DNA of 64,000 nt from Treponema maltophilum ATCC 51939. GTDB taxonomy: Bacteria > Spirochaetota > Spirochaetia > Treponematales > Treponemataceae. A model generated the notes under the pieces. That model was not told the DNA's origin, made no database searches, and saw only the letters and a list, made by a program, of their open reading frames with translations. The stretch lies in the NCBI RefSeq assembly GCF_000413055.1, contig NZ_KE332518.1, positions 2,047,583 through 2,111,582 on the forward strand, read 5' to 3'. The position numbers and the translations under genes are program-made. This document shows positions 45,332 to 55,786 of the stretch, in pieces (positions within the stretch are counted from its first letter, which is position 1; every line of letters begins with the position of its first letter).

Positions 45332-45871
45332 TTATTTTACGCCGGCCTTACCGACTTTGCGTTTAATAACTTCGGTTTCGTAGCGCACGCCCTTGCCCTT
45401 ATACGGCTCCGGTTTGCGCAAACGGCGCAGCTGCGAAGCAAACTCGCCCACCAGCTGTTTATTGATACCCGTTATACTGATTTTTCCCTGAGCGTCCGCC
45501 GTAACCGTTAAACCTTCCGGAATAACCGCAATAAAATCGGTGGAATACCCGAGGTTCATAACCAGCATCTTTCCCTGAACTTCGGCGCGGAAACCGACTC
45601 CGTTTATGATAAGGCTTTTTGTAAAGCCGTCGGTTACGCCGATCACCATGTTCCGTATAAGGCTGCGGTACAAACCGTGAGCGGCGCGCGCGCTTTTCGT
45701 ATCGTTCATCCTCGTAACGACCGCTTTACCCTCTTCAATATCGATTTTCACCAAATCGTTGTAATCCTGGGTAAGCTTTCCCTTGGGGCCTTCAACGGTA
45801 ATAAGATTACCGCCGGCCGTTAATTTTACTCCCGCCGGAATGGCTACGGGAAGTTTTCCTATTCTCGACAT
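45332..45871 (-). CDS. rplF: 50S ribosomal protein L6
   Basis: 179 residues, two-domain L6. N-terminal [17 protein letters not shown] and C-terminal [30 protein letters not shown] are diagnostic. It lies near the GTPase centre on the 50S subunit. Confidence 0.97.
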   Translation of the reverse strand: MSRIGKLPVAIPAGVKLTAGGNLITVEGPKGKLTQDYNDLVKIDIEEGKAVVTRMNDTKSARAAHGLYRSLIRNMVIGVTDGFTKSLIINGVGFRAEVQGKMLVMNLGYSTDFIAVIPEGLTVTADAQGKISITGINKQLVGEFASQLRRLRKPEPYKGKGVRYETEVIKRKVGKAGVK

Positions 45872-45884
45872 ACTTCCTTTCTCC

Positions 45885-46283
45885 TTACCAGACGGTGCAA
45901 ATCAATTCGCCGCCGACCATCTTTTCGGCCGCTTTTTTGCCGGTTGTAACACCGGCGGACGTCGACACGATGACCGTTCCGTACCCGTTATATACACGGG
46001 GCAAATCTTTATATCCGGCATACACGCGGCGTCCGGGCGTCGAAACCTTTTGCAAATCGTGAATAACCGGCACGTTTTCATCATCATATTTAAGAAAGAT
46101 CCGAATAACGTTGCTGCTGTCTTGCGTTACCTTTTTAAAGTTTTTAATATAGCCTTCCGTTTTTAAGATCTTTACGATTTCCAGTTTTAATTTGGATGTG
46201 GGCACGTCCACTTTTTCGTGGCGCGCTCTTACCGCATTCCGAACTTTGGTAAGCATATCTGCGATGGGGTCTGAAACACTCAT
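45885..46283 (-). CDS. rpsH: 30S ribosomal protein S8
   Basis: 132 residues from ATG 46283 ([26 protein letters not shown]). C-terminal [31 protein letters not shown] is the S8 signature. Binds 16S helix 21 and, in other bacteria, represses its own operon. A longer in-frame start at 46340 overlaps rpsN and is rejected. Confidence 0.97.
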   Translation of the reverse strand: MSVSDPIADMLTKVRNAVRARHEKVDVPTSKLKLEIVKILKTEGYIKNFKKVTQDSSNVIRIFLKYDDENVPVIHDLQKVSTPGRRVYAGYKDLPRVYNGYGTVIVSTSAGVTTGKKAAEKMVGGELICTVW

Positions 46284-46299
46284 ACTGTACTCCTGCCTT

Positions 46300-46485
46300 C
46301 TACCAACTGGATTTTGTAACGCCCGGTAACAGGCCTTCACTGGCTAACTTGCGGAAACAAAGACGGCACATCTTGTATTTCCGTAAATATCCGCGGGGGC
46401 GGCCGCATATCTTGCACCGGTGCACCAATCTGGTGCTGTACTTCGGCGTGCGGGCGGCTTTAATAATCATTGACTTTCTTGCCAT
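46300..46485 (-). CDS. rpsN: 30S ribosomal protein S14, zinc-binding short form
   Basis: 61 residues from ATG 46485. The zinc knuckle C-x2-C...C-x2-C (CKICGRP, CRLCF) marks the short zinc-type S14, as opposed to the ~100-residue zinc-free form. The C-terminus [15 protein letters not shown] is diagnostic. The longer open frame upstream overlaps rplE and is not used. Confidence 0.96.
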   Translation of the reverse strand: MARKSMIIKAARTPKYSTRLVHRCKICGRPRGYLRKYKMCRLCFRKLASEGLLPGVTKSSW

Positions 46486-46492
46486 GCTCTCC

Positions 46493-47044
46493 TCACTTCC
46501 TAAAAGGCATTCCGAACTTGGTAAGCAAAGCGCGGGCATCGCTGTCCGTGCGTGCACTTGTTACGATACTGATATTCATACCGGAAATGCGCTCGATTTT
46601 ATCGAAGTCAATTTCGGGGAAAATAATTTGTTCCGTAATACCGAGAGAATAATTTCCGTGTCCGTCGAATCCGTTCGGATTGACGCCGCGGAAGTCCTTA
46701 ACGCGGGGTAAGGCGACATTGATGAGGCGGTCCAAAAATTCATACATATAGGCGCCTCTCAAGGTGACCATTACACCCACTTCGTTGCCCTCACGGAGTT
46801 TAAAGTTTGCGATACTCTTTTTAGCCTTTGTTTTCACAGCTTTTTGACCGGTAATAAGAGTGATATCGGTCACTGCGGCATCAAGGAGTTTCTTATTTGT
46901 GAGAGCTTCGCCGACGCCCATGCTTACCACGACTTTTTTCAGCGCGGGGATTTGCATAACGGACGTATAACCGAGCTCTTTAAAAAGCTCGGGAGCGATT
47001 TTGTCTTTATAGACTTTCTTAAGCCGGGGTACGTAATTGCTCAT
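46493..47044 (-). CDS. rplE: 50S ribosomal protein L5
   Basis: 183 residues from ATG 47044 ([20 protein letters not shown]). Contains [22 protein letters not shown] and the C-terminal [27 protein letters not shown]. Contacts 5S rRNA and S13. It overlaps the rplX stop by 1 nt (TAATG). Confidence 0.97.
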   Translation of the reverse strand: MSNYVPRLKKVYKDKIAPELFKELGYTSVMQIPALKKVVVSMGVGEALTNKKLLDAAVTDITLITGQKAVKTKAKKSIANFKLREGNEVGVMVTLRGAYMYEFLDRLINVALPRVKDFRGVNPNGFDGHGNYSLGITEQIIFPEIDFDKIERISGMNISIVTSARTDSDARALLTKFGMPFRK

Positions 47045-47358
47045 TACAGGGTATCTCCACATTTACGGCAAACACGAATTTTTTTATCGCCGTCGATTTT
47101 ATATCCGATTTTGGTAGGACCGCATTTTTTGCACACGATCGCTACGTTTGAAATATGCAGCGGGGCTTCAACTTCGGCAATACCGCCTCTGTCCTGCGGA
47201 TTGCGTTTTTTCATCGCCTTTTTTACGATATTGCAGCCGGCAACAATAACGCGATCCTTATCACGGATCACGCGGATAACGTTTCCGCGCTTACCCTTAT
47301 CTTTTCCGGCGATGATTTCCACCTGATCGTCTTTACGAATCTTGAATTTCTTTTCCAT
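47044..47358 (-). CDS. rplX: 50S ribosomal protein L24
   Basis: 104 residues with a KOW motif near the N-terminus ([25 protein letters not shown]) and a C-terminal Cys pair set (CKKCG, CRKCG), resembling a zinc ribbon, which many L24 proteins keep. Early assembly protein of the 50S subunit. Confidence 0.96.
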   Translation of the reverse strand: MEKKFKIRKDDQVEIIAGKDKGKRGNVIRVIRDKDRVIVAGCNIVKKAMKKRNPQDRGGIAEVEAPLHISNVAIVCKKCGPTKIGYKIDGDKKIRVCRKCGDTL

Positions 47359-47382
47359 AAATCAACAACTCCTCAAGACCCG

Positions 47383-47751
47383 TTACAGAACTTCCGGGGC
47401 CAGCGATACGATTCTCATATAATCCATGTCGCGGAGCTCGCGGGCTACCGGACCGAATACGCGTTTACCCTTGGGATTGTTCGCCGCATCGACAATAACA
47501 CAGGCATTGTCGTCAAAACGGATATAGGTTCCGTCGGAACGGCGGTATTCCTTTGCGATGCGCACGATAACGGCTTTTTCAACCGATCCCTTTTTAATCG
47601 CGGAAGTAGGAATGGCATCCTTTACCGCTACAACGATAACGTCGCCGATACTTGCATATCTGCGCTTCGAGCCGCCGATAACTTTAATACACTGAACGAC
47701 CTTTGCTCCGGAGTTATCGGCTACGTTCAAATTTGTTTGCATTTGAATCAT
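47383..47751 (-). CDS. rplN: 50S ribosomal protein L14
   Basis: 122 residues from ATG 47751. [24 protein letters not shown] is the classical L14 start, and [25 protein letters not shown] the end. It sits on the subunit interface. A longer in-frame start at 47790 overlaps rpsQ. Confidence 0.97.
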   Translation of the reverse strand: MIQMQTNLNVADNSGAKVVQCIKVIGGSKRRYASIGDVIVVAVKDAIPTSAIKKGSVEKAVIVRIAKEYRRSDGTYIRFDDNACVIVDAANNPKGKRVFGPVARELRDMDYMRIVSLAPEVL

Positions 47752-47761
47752 ACATTGCTCC

Positions 47762-48034
47762 TTATTTGGCCTGTTCAATAATTTCGGCAAGCCGCCAGCA
47801 TTTTTCGCGGCTTAAAGGCCTGCACTCGACAATACGCACGCGATCGCCGATGTGGGCGCTGTTGGTTTCATCGTGCGCTTTGCATTTTTTGACGCGCGTT
47901 ACATACTTTTTATAAAGTCTGTGCAGCTTTTTTGTCGACACCGACACGACGATGGTTTTATCCATCTTATCGCTGGTTACGATTCCGACAAAAGAACGCT
48001 TCGACTTCTTTTTTTGCACTGCTTGTTCTTCCAC
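47762..48034 (-). CDS. rpsQ: 30S ribosomal protein S17
   Basis: 90 residues. OB-fold protein recognised by [42 protein letters not shown] and the final [17 protein letters not shown]. The N-terminal KKKSKRS extension is basic and probably contacts rRNA. Confidence 0.97.
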   Translation of the reverse strand: MEEQAVQKKKSKRSFVGIVTSDKMDKTIVVSVSTKKLHRLYKKYVTRVKKCKAHDETNSAHIGDRVRIVECRPLSREKCWRLAEIIEQAK

Positions 48035-48044
48035 GGGTCAACTC

Positions 48045-48251
48045 CTACTTATCCAAACCGGCAATTTCCTTTTGCCGGATCAGCGTATTTATGAGCGCTA
48101 TTTCGCGGCGCATGGTACGCTTTTGAATCGGTTTATCCACATGGCCGACCGCCATTTGAAACCGAAAATCCATATACTTTCTTTTAAGCTCATTCCGCTT
48201 TGCAACAAGCTCGGAATAAGACAGTTCTTTATCTTTTTTTTCTTTCGCCAT
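48045..48251 (-). CDS. rpmC: 50S ribosomal protein L29
   Basis: 68 residues, two helices. LSYSELVAKRNELKRKYMDFRFQMAVGHVDKP and the final MRREIALINTLIRQKEI are the L29 pattern. It lies at the peptide-exit rim near L23. Usual place between rplP and rpsQ. Confidence 0.95.
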   Translation of the reverse strand: MAKEKKDKELSYSELVAKRNELKRKYMDFRFQMAVGHVDKPIQKRTMRREIALINTLIRQKEIAGLDK

Positions 48252-48263
48252 CTACGATACCTC

Positions 48264-48683
48264 TTACTCCACCGCAGTGCGATAAGCAATCTTCGTTTTT
48301 ATCGGAAGTTTGCTTCCCGCAAGCTTGATTGCCTGCTCGGCCAAGTTCATATCGACACCGCCGATTTCAAACAATATCTGACCGGGCTTTATTACCGCTG
48401 CCCAAAATTCGGGAGCGCCCTTTCCCTTACCCATGCGGGTATCGGCCGGTTTTTTGGAAATGGGTTTATCCGGGAAAATCCGGATCCACACCTGACCGTT
48501 ACGGTTAATTTTACGATTCAACGCGACACGGGCGGCTTCTATGTGTTTTGCCGAAAGCCATACGGGCTCCAGCGCGACCAAAGCGATGTTGCCGAAATCG
48601 ATATGACAGCCGCGCGTAGCGTTGCCCTTTATTCTTCCGCGCTGCACTTTGCGGTGCAAAACTCTTTTAGGACTCAACGCCAT
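48264..48683 (-). CDS. rplP: 50S ribosomal protein L16
   Basis: 139 residues. Opens [23 protein letters not shown]. Contains the [40 protein letters not shown] block near the A site. Standard length and position. Confidence 0.97.
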   Translation of the reverse strand: MALSPKRVLHRKVQRGRIKGNATRGCHIDFGNIALVALEPVWLSAKHIEAARVALNRKINRNGQVWIRIFPDKPISKKPADTRMGKGKGAPEFWAAVIKPGQILFEIGGVDMNLAEQAIKLAGSKLPIKTKIAYRTAVE

Positions 48684-48685
48684 AC

Positions 48686-49561
48686 TTAACTCCTTTCTGC
48701 CGCAGCGGAATCGGCCGCGCCTTCGGTGCCGGCAGCCGTATTTTCAGCTTTGGCAGCCGCCTGTTTTTTTGCCGCACTCTTTTCATCGGAAGCGGCTGCA
48801 GCCTGCGGGCCTTTTTTGCCCCGAGCGTCGCTCTTTTTACCGGAGTGATCCGGTGACGAAAAATCTTTGCGTTCGGGCCGATCGCGCCGCTTTTTCAAAA
48901 GTTGGCCGGCATCTTCGTTTTGTTCGCGGCCGTACATCATGCCGTTGTACACCCACACTTTAACGCCGATTTTACCGAACGTGGTAAGCGCTTCGGCAAA
49001 ACCGTAATCGATATCCGCGCGCAGAGTATGAAGAGGAACGCGTCCTTCTTTATGCTCTTCGGTGCGCGACATTTCCGAACCGCCCAAGCGGCCGCTTATG
49101 CGGATTTTTACGCCCTGAGCGCCGGTTTTTATTGCGCTCGAGCAGGATTGCTTCAAAGCCTTGCGGAACGAACCGCGGTTTACCAGCTGGCGCGCGACGC
49201 TTTGCGCAACAAGTGTAGCGTTGATTTCCGCGCGCTTGATTTCTTTGATTTTAATCTGAATCTTTTTCGTCAAATGCTTTTGGATTTCCGCACCGATTTT
49301 TTCGATGTTGGCGCCCTTAATACCGATGATAACTCCGGGGCGCGCCGTATGGATGACAATGGTAACGCGCTGCGGATGACGCACGATTTCGATATCGGCG
49401 ATATCGGCATTTTTACACTCGGGCAAATCCTGAATCATTTTTCTGATTTTCAGATCTTCGAGTACCAAATCGGCATATTCGCGAGGATCCGCATACCAGC
49501 GGGACTGCCACGTTTTATTTATTCCCAAACGCAATCCGATAGGGTTTACTTTTTGTCCCAT
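48686..49561 (-). CDS. rpsC: 30S ribosomal protein S3 with extended C-terminus
   Basis: 291 residues. N-terminal [26 protein letters not shown] domain with [21 protein letters not shown], and C-domain [37 protein letters not shown]. The core ends near residue 213. About 75 more residues are charged and Ala-rich ([12 protein letters not shown], then [14 protein letters not shown]). S3 forms part of the mRNA entry pore, so the tail would face solvent there. Same kind of tail as on L17. Confidence 0.96.
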   Translation of the reverse strand: MGQKVNPIGLRLGINKTWQSRWYADPREYADLVLEDLKIRKMIQDLPECKNADIADIEIVRHPQRVTIVIHTARPGVIIGIKGANIEKIGAEIQKHLTKKIQIKIKEIKRAEINATLVAQSVARQLVNRGSFRKALKQSCSSAIKTGAQGVKIRISGRLGGSEMSRTEEHKEGRVPLHTLRADIDYGFAEALTTFGKIGVKVWVYNGMMYGREQNEDAGQLLKKRRDRPERKDFSSPDHSGKKSDARGKKGPQAAAASDEKSAAKKQAAAKAENTAAGTEGAADSAAAERS

Positions 49562-49562
49562 T

Positions 49563-49928
49563 TTATTCCCCCGCCTTTTCAGCTACGACAACGGTAATAT
49601 GACACATACGCCGTAAAAGCATATCCGCACGCCCTTTACCGCGGAACCACACCCTTTTCAAACGAGGACCTTCGTCAATTCGAATTTCCTTCACGTAGAG
49701 CATATCTTCATCGAGTTTTTTATTTAACGAAAGGGCATTGGATACCGCCGATTTAACGGTACCGCGGATAAGCCTTGCCCCTTTTTGCGGCATATTCTCA
49801 AGAATAGCCATCGCTTCAGAACACGTTTTCCGCTTAATAACATTCGCTACCGGACGAACCTTTGTAGGAGATGCCACAAGGAACTTTGTTACGGCTCTGT
49901 ATCCGTTTGTTTCAACCATAGCAACCAC
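49563..49928 (-). CDS. rplV: 50S ribosomal protein L22
   Basis: 121 residues. [21 protein letters not shown] at the start, the long beta-hairpin region that lines the exit tunnel, and the final [16 protein letters not shown]. It overlaps nothing; rpsC starts 2 nt after its stop. Confidence 0.96.
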   Translation of the reverse strand: MVAMVETNGYRAVTKFLVASPTKVRPVANVIKRKTCSEAMAILENMPQKGARLIRGTVKSAVSNALSLNKKLDEDMLYVKEIRIDEGPRLKRVWFRGKGRADMLLRRMCHITVVVAEKAGE

Positions 49929-49932
49929 CTAC

Positions 49933-50211
49933 CTATTTTTCGACTTTTTTATCGGAACCCGAATGTCCGCGGAAAATACGGGTCGGCGAAAATTCGCCCA
50001 GCTTATGTCCGACAAGGTTTTCCGTTATATACACGGGAACCCACGACTTGCCGTTATACACCGAAATCGTATTTCCGACCATTTCGGGAATAATAGTCGA
50101 ACAGCGGGAATACGTTTTAATCATCTTCCTGTCCGCCGCTTTATTCATTTCGATTACTTTTTTGTACAGGCTTTTTTCGATAAAAGGCCCTTTTTTAACA
50201 GATCTTGACAC
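49933..50211 (-). CDS. rpsS: 30S ribosomal protein S19
   Basis: 92 residues. [18 protein letters not shown] at the start and [23 protein letters not shown] at the end are typical. It works with S13 in the head near the A-site finger. Confidence 0.97.
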   Translation of the reverse strand: MSRSVKKGPFIEKSLYKKVIEMNKAADRKMIKTYSRCSTIIPEMVGNTISVYNGKSWVPVYITENLVGHKLGEFSPTRIFRGHSGSDKKVEK

Positions 50212-50225
50212 GGTATTCTCCTCTG

Positions 50226-51050
50226 CTACTTCTTACGGCGGGTAACAATAAAGTTGTTAGACACCTTCCGCTTTTTGCGGGTTTTGTATCCGCGACAAGG
50301 CTGACCCCACGGAGTAACGGGGTTGCGCCCCTTTCCGGCGCCTTCACCGCCTCCGAGCGGGTGGTCGACCGGGTTCATGGCCATACCGCGAACCGACGGC
50401 CGGACCCCCAACCATCTGCGGCGGCCGGCTTTACCGAGCTGAACGTTCATGCGGTCTTCGTTGCCGACAACGCCGATCGTTGCGTAGCATTTTTTATGCA
50501 CGCGGCGCACTTCGCTTGAGGGCAGGCGCAAAGAAACATAATCACCCTCTTTCGCCGCAACAAGCGCGCTCGCTCCGGCCGAACGGGCCAACTGGCCGCC
50601 CCTGCCGAGCGTCAATTCGATGTTGTGAACCGTAAATCCCACCGGAATCGCTTCCAAAGGAAGCGCGTTCCCGACCGTAGGAGAAGCGTTTTCACCCGAA
50701 AGTATTTTTTGCCCGACAGTCAACCCCTGAGGCGCGATAATATAGCGCTTTTCGCCGTCGGCATAAAAAATCAAAGCAATGTTGGCGCTGCGATTCGGAT
50801 CGTATTCGATGGTCCGTACCGTACCCGGAATTCCGTGCTTATCGCGTTTAAAATCAATATCTCTGTATCTGCGTTTATGACCGCCGCCCTGATGCCTTAC
50901 CGCAATACGGCCGCCGGCACCGCGTCCGCCGCGGGAAGATATCCCGCTGGTCAAGCTTTTTTCGGGCTTGTCGGCGGTCAATTCATCCTTCCGCAGGTCT
51001 ACCCGTCCGCGAGTACCTGCGGTTATCGGCTTATATAATTTAAGAGCCAT
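50226..51050 (-). CDS. rplB: 50S ribosomal protein L2
   Basis: 274 residues. One of the core 50S proteins at the peptidyl-transferase base. Contains the signature [16 protein letters not shown] and the motif [24 protein letters not shown]. Full length, in the usual order between rplW and rpsS. Confidence 0.97.
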   Translation of the reverse strand: MALKLYKPITAGTRGRVDLRKDELTADKPEKSLTSGISSRGGRGAGGRIAVRHQGGGHKRRYRDIDFKRDKHGIPGTVRTIEYDPNRSANIALIFYADGEKRYIIAPQGLTVGQKILSGENASPTVGNALPLEAIPVGFTVHNIELTLGRGGQLARSAGASALVAAKEGDYVSLRLPSSEVRRVHKKCYATIGVVGNEDRMNVQLGKAGRRRWLGVRPSVRGMAMNPVDHPLGGGEGAGKGRNPVTPWGQPCRGYKTRKKRKVSNNFIVTRRKK

Positions 51051-51077
51051 TAGGATCCCCTTTTATACGGCCGAAGG

Positions 51078-51362
51078 CTACACGCCTTCGAAAACCTTGA
51101 TAACTTCGCCAGGCGCCAGCTTGACGATAGCCTTTTTCCAACTGGAAGTTCTGCCGGAGCGGTAACGCACCCGCTTCATCTTTCCAAACACATTCATCGT
51201 AGTACAGCCGGCAACTTTTACATTAAAAAGCCTGCGCACCGCTTCTTTTATTTCAAGTTTTGTTGCGCTCGGATGAACTTTAAATACGTACTTTCCCTGT
51301 TCGCGCAATTCGGTCGCTTTTTCCGACGATACAGGCGCAATAATTATATCTTCGTAGATCAT
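51078..51362 (-). CDS. rplW: 50S ribosomal protein L23
   Basis: 94 residues. IIIAPVSSEKATELREQGKYVFKVHPSATKLEIKEAVRRLFNVKV is the family core. Docks trigger factor and SRP at the exit tunnel. Overlaps the rplD stop by 1 nt. Confidence 0.96.
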   Translation of the reverse strand: MIYEDIIIAPVSSEKATELREQGKYVFKVHPSATKLEIKEAVRRLFNVKVAGCTTMNVFGKMKRVRYRSGRTSSWKKAIVKLAPGEVIKVFEGV

Positions 51363-51994
51363 TATTCGGCCTCCCGTTTATAAAACTCGGACAAGTTCTT
51401 CGCCGCACTTTCAAGCATTAACACTTTTTTTCCGTAAAAAAGGTCGTGCGCCCGAAGCCGGTTGTACGAAAGAAAAGACAGGGTCGGAATATTGCGTCCG
51501 GCCTGCTTGATTTTCGCATCGTCGTCTTTAAGCACAAGCACCGTGCGTTCGTTGTTTGAAAAATTCTTCAAAATCGCGGCAAAATCTTTTGTTTTTCCGC
51601 TTTCAACGGTAAAATCTTCAATAAGCGTCAAAGAGTCGTCCTGAGCTTTCATGCTTAAAATCGACTTCATCGCCAAACGTTTTACCTTTTTAGGCAGCGC
51701 ATAGCTGAAATCTCTCGGCTTCGGCCCGAAAATAACGCCGCCTCCGCGCAAAAGCGGAGATTTTTTATCACCGCGGCGCGCACGTCCGGTACCTTTTTGT
51801 TTATACGGCTTTGCATTGCTGCCGTGAACTTCCGAACGATCTTTTGTACAAGCCGTTCCGACACGCGCATTCGCCAATTCGTTTGTAATGGCGTAATAAA
51901 TCACATCTTCGTTTACCGGAAGACCGAACACCGCGTCATCCAATTGAATTGTACGCAGCTCTTTACCATCGATAGAATAGACTTTCTTTTCCAT
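51362..51994 (-). CDS. rplD: 50S ribosomal protein L4
   Basis: 210 residues. The tunnel loop region is visible ([39 protein letters not shown]). In many bacteria L4 represses its own operon; nothing here shows that directly. Standard place after rplC. Confidence 0.96.
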   Translation of the reverse strand: MEKKVYSIDGKELRTIQLDDAVFGLPVNEDVIYYAITNELANARVGTACTKDRSEVHGSNAKPYKQKGTGRARRGDKKSPLLRGGGVIFGPKPRDFSYALPKKVKRLAMKSILSMKAQDDSLTLIEDFTVESGKTKDFAAILKNFSNNERTVLVLKDDDAKIKQAGRNIPTLSFLSYNRLRAHDLFYGKKVLMLESAAKNLSEFYKREAE

Positions 51995-52009
51995 TTGTCT
52001 TCCCCGCCG

Positions 52010-52636
52010 TTACGCTTCTTTTTTGACCGCAGGCTTAACAATCAGCATGCAATCTTTAACTCCGGGCACCGAGCCGCATACCATTACGACTCCGAGTTCC
52101 GGATCCACTTTTACGACGCGCAAATTCTGAACGGTTACGCGTTCTCCGCCCATACGGCCGGGCATCTTTACGTTTTTAAAAGAACGGCCGGGAGACGTAC
52201 ACTGACCGGTCGATCCGGCTTCACGGTGAAATTTGGAACCGTGCGAAGCCCGTCCGCCGCCGAACCCCCAGCGCTTTACGACACCCTGAGTACCCTTACC
52301 TTTGGAAACGGCGGTTATATCCACAAAGCGGACGCCGTTAAAAAGCTCAACACCGACCGTATCGCCCACGGCAACTTCGCCGCCGAAATTGCGGAACTCT
52401 TTAACATTCCGCTTGGGCTTTACATTTTCGGGAAAAGATCCCGCATACGGCTTGGAAATCTTCGATTCTTTCAGCTCTCCGATTCCGAGAACAACGGCAT
52501 CGTAGCCGAATTTTTCTTTTGTTTTTAAGGCGACAACCGTATTAGGCTCGACGCGGATCACGGTTACCGGTGTAAGGTCGCCGTTTTCATCGAATACCTG
52601 AGTCATGCCCGTTTTTTTTGCAATCAGACCTTTCAT
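52010..52636 (-). CDS. rplC: 50S ribosomal protein L3
   Basis: 208 residues. Recognised by [52 protein letters not shown] and [16 protein letters not shown]. It lies near the peptidyl-transferase centre. It follows rpsJ by about 70 nt, the largest gap in the S10 part of the cluster. Confidence 0.97.
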   Translation of the reverse strand: MKGLIAKKTGMTQVFDENGDLTPVTVIRVEPNTVVALKTKEKFGYDAVVLGIGELKESKISKPYAGSFPENVKPKRNVKEFRNFGGEVAVGDTVGVELFNGVRFVDITAVSKGKGTQGVVKRWGFGGGRASHGSKFHREAGSTGQCTSPGRSFKNVKMPGRMGGERVTVQNLRVVKVDPELGVVMVCGSVPGVKDCMLIVKPAVKKEA

Positions 52637-52707
52637 TCTGATATCTCCTCAATCCGGCCGCCATCCCCTGATCCGGGGGACCGATACCGGTTTATAACAA
52701 TATGTTG

Positions 52708-53016
52708 TTACTGTTTTATTTCAACATCAACACCGGCGGGCAACTCAAGTTTCATTAAAGAATCCATAACATCCGCCGACGGCTCAATAATATCTATAAG
52801 GCGTTTATGCGTGCGCATCTCAAATTGCTCGCGCGATTTTTTATTTACGTGGGGCGAGCGCAGCACTGTTACCTTTTGTATTTTTGTAGGCAAAGGAATA
52901 GGCCCTGAAACCTTGGCCCCCGCCTTTTGCACAGTCTGAACAATAGACTTTGCACTTTGATCAATCAACTCCGCATCAAAGGCGCGCAGCCTGACACGGA
53001 TTTTTTCAGTAGCCAT
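52708..53016 (-). CDS. rpsJ: 30S ribosomal protein S10 (NusE)
   Basis: 102 residues. [42 protein letters not shown] is diagnostic, ending [16 protein letters not shown]. Also acts as NusE, the partner of the NusB encoded at 10363, in antitermination. Lies 67 nt after tuf. Confidence 0.97.
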   Translation of the reverse strand: MATEKIRVRLRAFDAELIDQSAKSIVQTVQKAGAKVSGPIPLPTKIQKVTVLRSPHVNKKSREQFEMRTHKRLIDIIEPSADVMDSLMKLELPAGVDVEIKQ

Positions 53017-53083
53017 TTTCCCTCCGAGAGAAACAAAGGGCGGCCTTCAGCTCAAACGGAAAGCCGCCGCATCCAACTTCCTA

Positions 53084-54271
53084 TTAACCAAGAACCTCGG
53101 TTACCTGGCCCGAAGCGATCGTATGTCCGCCTTCGCGGATAGCAAGCTTAAGCCCCTTATCCATAGCGATCGGGTGAATCAGCTCGCCGATAATCTTCGT
53201 GTTGTCACCGGGCTTAACCATGTCAACACCCGGCGGCAGCGTAACGGTTCCGGTAATATCGGTGGTTCTGAAATAGAACTGAGGGCGATAACCAGAGAAG
53301 AACGGGCTGTGGCGTCCGCCTTCTTCCTTGGACAAAACGTAAATCTGTGCTTCGAATTTGGTGTGCGGATTGATCGTACCCGGCTTCGCCAAAACCTGAC
53401 CGCGTTCAACGGCTTTTTTATCGATACCGCGAAGCAAAAGACCGACGTTATCGCCCGCCATACCCTGATCGAGCAGTTTATTGAACATTTCGATACCGGT
53501 AATAACGGTTTTTTGCGTGGGTTTAATACCGACGATTTCAACTTCTTCGTTCATATTGATTACGCCGCGCTCGATACGACCCGTAACGACAGTACCGCGT
53601 CCGGAAATCGTAAATACGTCTTCGATCGGCATAAGGAAGGGAAGCTGCTCATCGCGAACGGGATCGTCGAAATACGAGTCCATCGTGTCCAGCAACTGCT
53701 GAATGGGAGCGGTGTCTTCGGCCGTCGCGCCGTCCTGCAAAGCTTTAAACGCGGAACCCTTTATAATGGGCGTATCGCGCGAAAAACCGTACGATTCAAG
53801 CACGTCACGCACTTCTTCTTCAACCAATTCCATAAGATCGGGATCGTCGAGAAGGTCGACCTTGTTCAAAAAGACAATAATTTTGGGAACGCCTACCTGA
53901 CGGGCAAGCAGAATATGCTCGCGGGTCTGGGGCATAACCGAATCGGGCGCCGAAACAACCAAAATGGCCCCGTCCATCTGAGCGGCGCCGGTAATCATGT
54001 TCTTAATATAGTCGGCGTGACCGGGACAGTCGATATGCGCATAGTGTCTTTTATCGGACTGATACTCCAAGTGACGCGTATTGATGGTAATACCGCGGGC
54101 TTTTTCTTCCGGAGCATTATCGATTTCGTCATACTTCAGCTGCTTGTCGCCGAATTTTTTGGCGCAATACGATGTAATCGCCGCAGACAAGGTGGTTTTA
54201 CCGTGGTCAACGTGACCGATAGTACCTACGTTCATGTGCGGTTTTGTTCTTGTGAACTTTTCCTTTGCCAT
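53084..54271 (-). CDS. tuf: Elongation factor Tu
   Basis: 395 residues. GTPase that delivers aminoacyl-tRNA. G-motifs are intact: [10 protein letters not shown] (residues ~19-28), [16 protein letters not shown] and GSAFKAL, the last replacing the common SALK. Ribosome site AAGGAGG precedes ATG. It heads the S10-spc-alpha cluster on the minus strand, as in other treponemes, and has a long structured leader (54272-54550). Confidence 0.98.
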   Translation of the reverse strand: MAKEKFTRTKPHMNVGTIGHVDHGKTTLSAAITSYCAKKFGDKQLKYDEIDNAPEEKARGITINTRHLEYQSDKRHYAHIDCPGHADYIKNMITGAAQMDGAILVVSAPDSVMPQTREHILLARQVGVPKIIVFLNKVDLLDDPDLMELVEEEVRDVLESYGFSRDTPIIKGSAFKALQDGATAEDTAPIQQLLDTMDSYFDDPVRDEQLPFLMPIEDVFTISGRGTVVTGRIERGVINMNEEVEIVGIKPTQKTVITGIEMFNKLLDQGMAGDNVGLLLRGIDKKAVERGQVLAKPGTINPHTKFEAQIYVLSKEEGGRHSPFFSGYRPQFYFRTTDITGTVTLPPGVDMVKPGDNTKIIGELIHPIAMDKGLKLAIREGGHTIASGQVTEVLG

Positions 54272-54359
54272 TTGATCCTCCTTACCAGATTAAAGGCACG
54301 AAAAAAAATATTGTGCTGTATAACACATATACACACATTAAATACAGGATGAATACCAA

Positions 54360-54451
54360 GCGATAGAAAGGTGAAGGCCGAAAAACGGAATTGTTTTTTA
54401 CTGCAAAGATGATTATCAATTCAATCATCCCGGCCGGATTCCACCTATCGC
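54360..54451 (-). ncRNA. Structured leader RNA upstream of tuf
   Basis: On the minus strand GCGATAG (54451-54445) pairs with CTATCGC (54366-54360). It is extended inward by GGTG-G-AA/TTCACC and GGCCG/CGGCC with small bulges. Inside is a perfect 7-bp hairpin GATGATT/AATCATC (54408-54429). Just 5' of it, CATCAAAT/ATTTGGTG forms another hairpin. This looks like a folded multi-arm 5' leader that may control tuf and the ribosomal cluster. It does not match a riboswitch class I know. Confidence 0.45.
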
Positions 54452-54527
54452 CACCAAATCTGCATTTGATGACCGGTTTGGCATCCCGGAGCCCGGAGAC
54501 GCTTTAAAGCATCTCAGTCAAGCACCC

Positions 54528-54556
54528 CGATACTGTACCATAATAGACACCGTCAA
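54528..54556 (-). promoter_or_regulatory. Candidate tuf promoter (proximal)
   Basis: -35 TTGACG (54556-54551), 17-nt spacer and a weak -10 GTATCG (54533-54528). Would give a leader of about 250 nt that includes the folded region. Confidence 0.35.
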
Positions 54557-54739
54557 CGACGGACGTCATGCATACCGCGGGTTGTGACAGCCTGATACGG
54601 GCAACGCCCGACCTTTACGGCTTCACCGGTTTTTTGCCTGCGCAAAAAGCCGCTTGACTCTCAAAGAACCCTTTTTGCCCGCTCAATACGGACAAAATCC
54701 GCACGCAACACCTGACAGGCTTCACGATGCGGAATTCCT

Positions 54740-54768
54740 TTTATACACTAAATCAAAAAATTATGCAA
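54740..54768 (-). promoter_or_regulatory. Candidate tuf promoter (distal)
   Basis: -35 TTGCAT (54768-54763), 17-nt spacer and -10 TATAAA (54745-54740). The hexamers are better than those of the proximal candidate. A start near 54733 would give a leader of about 460 nt, or a separate small RNA if it ends before 54560. Confidence 0.5.
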
Positions 54769-55085
54769 GCCTTTTAAAGCCGTTTTATGCCGTTTTGTGC
54801 TATTTAAAGCAAAATTAAAGCAAAAACCGGACAAAAAACCTCATATTTACTGTACTTTTGAAACGTAAATCAACAACCCCGACGCAGAGCGCCCGGGTAT
54901 TAAACCCTCCGCACGAATAAAAGATGCCGTAAGAGCGAGGCATGCGCCGCGAAGCGTTTTGCATGTTTTGCTCGGGTAATTTTACCCTAAAAATGCAACT
55001 GCGCTGCAGCGGGCAGCCTCGCTTTCAATATACTTTTATTTCCGGTTAAATCCTCGCGAGAGTACACAAAACCGGCCGGTTATGT

Positions 55086-55091
55086 TATAAT
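55086..55091 (+). promoter_or_regulatory. -10 of the HdeD-like gene, beside a 12-bp palindrome
   Basis: TATAAT with a poor -35. The perfect palindrome AACCGGCCGGTT (55070-55081) lies between the two promoter positions. Outer arms AGTACAC and GTGTACT also form an inverted repeat across the promoter. A regulator could bind there. Confidence 0.45.
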
Positions 55092-55108
55092 CGTTCAGGG
55101 AGTGTACT

Positions 55109-55657
55109 ATGCGAAAAACGATTATTGCAATGGGCTTATTGACCGCCGTTATCGGCTTGATGATGATTTTTGCGCCCGAAGCCGTCGTAAAAACGGCCGT
55201 TATTATCTTGGGCGTCGCGGGCATTCTAAACGGAGCGTATAACATCATCTATGTGCGCAAAGCCATCGACGACAAAAACTTCAGCAGGATTATTATAATC
55301 AGAGGCATACTCGGCATTATAACGGGGCTTATCGCCGTCATTTTGCCGCTGGCTCTTGCCGGAGCCATTTGGACGGCGATGGTGTACATGCTTGCGGTCT
55401 ACCTGCTGCTGTCGGCGGCGCTGGAAGTGTACGGAACCTTAAAGCTCCGCTCGGCAAACGTCAATACGAAGATGTACGTCGCCGAAATTACCGTCAGCAT
55501 CGTGCTTGCCTTTGTTTTGTTTATCGTTCCGGCCCAAGTAGGCTTGATACTTATCCGGATCATCGGCATCGGCGCATGCATTGCGGGAATCGGCTTAATC
55601 ATCTGGGAACGCACAAACCGCTCAACGGTCATTTACGCCGAAAAAATCGACGACTGA
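55109..55657 (+). CDS. HdeD/DUF308-family membrane protein
   Basis: 182 residues with six membrane helices in two similar halves (GLLTAVIGLMMIFAPE..., then GILGIITGLIAVILPLA... and VSIVLAFVLFIVPAQVGL). This is the DUF308/HdeD pattern, linked to acid or membrane stress in some bacteria; function here is unknown. The ATG follows GGGAG closely. It has its own promoter and lies ahead of gpmA, from which it is separated by two hairpins. Confidence 0.75.
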   Translation: MRKTIIAMGLLTAVIGLMMIFAPEAVVKTAVIILGVAGILNGAYNIIYVRKAIDDKNFSRIIIIRGILGIITGLIAVILPLALAGAIWTAMVYMLAVYLLLSAALEVYGTLKLRSANVNTKMYVAEITVSIVLAFVLFIVPAQVGLILIRIIGIGACIAGIGLIIWERTNRSTVIYAEKIDD

Positions 55658-55786
55658 AAAGCGGGCAGAACGCTCAACCGACGCGCGACGATCTCTTGCC
55701 GCGGCGCGGGCAAACGCGAAGAACCGGCTTGTTTCAAACGGCACAAACGGGTATAGTAAGGGTATAGGGATTTATAGGAGTGGTAT

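Larger units (their letters stand above)
54272..55108. other. 837-bp gap: tuf leader and promoters, no gene found
   Basis: Most of this gap is upstream sequence for tuf on the minus strand. It holds two promoter candidates and a structured leader, listed separately. From about 54770 to 55030 there are AT-rich runs and a short palindromic patch, but no ribosome-site-backed frame longer than about 40 codons. The right end carries the promoter of the HdeD-like gene. Confidence 0.6.

Noticed and set aside
54440-54460. TTTGGTGGCGATAG resembles the 5' end of 5S rRNA
   Set aside because: Only 14 nt match and the rest of 5S is absent; the sequence is part of the tuf leader fold.
54450-54545. TPP-riboswitch-like words (GGGGTGC...CTGAGA) on the minus strand upstream of tuf
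   Set aside because: The second half of the element (ACCC, GAACCTGAT, TAATGCCAGCG, AGGGA) is missing and tuf is not a thiamine gene.
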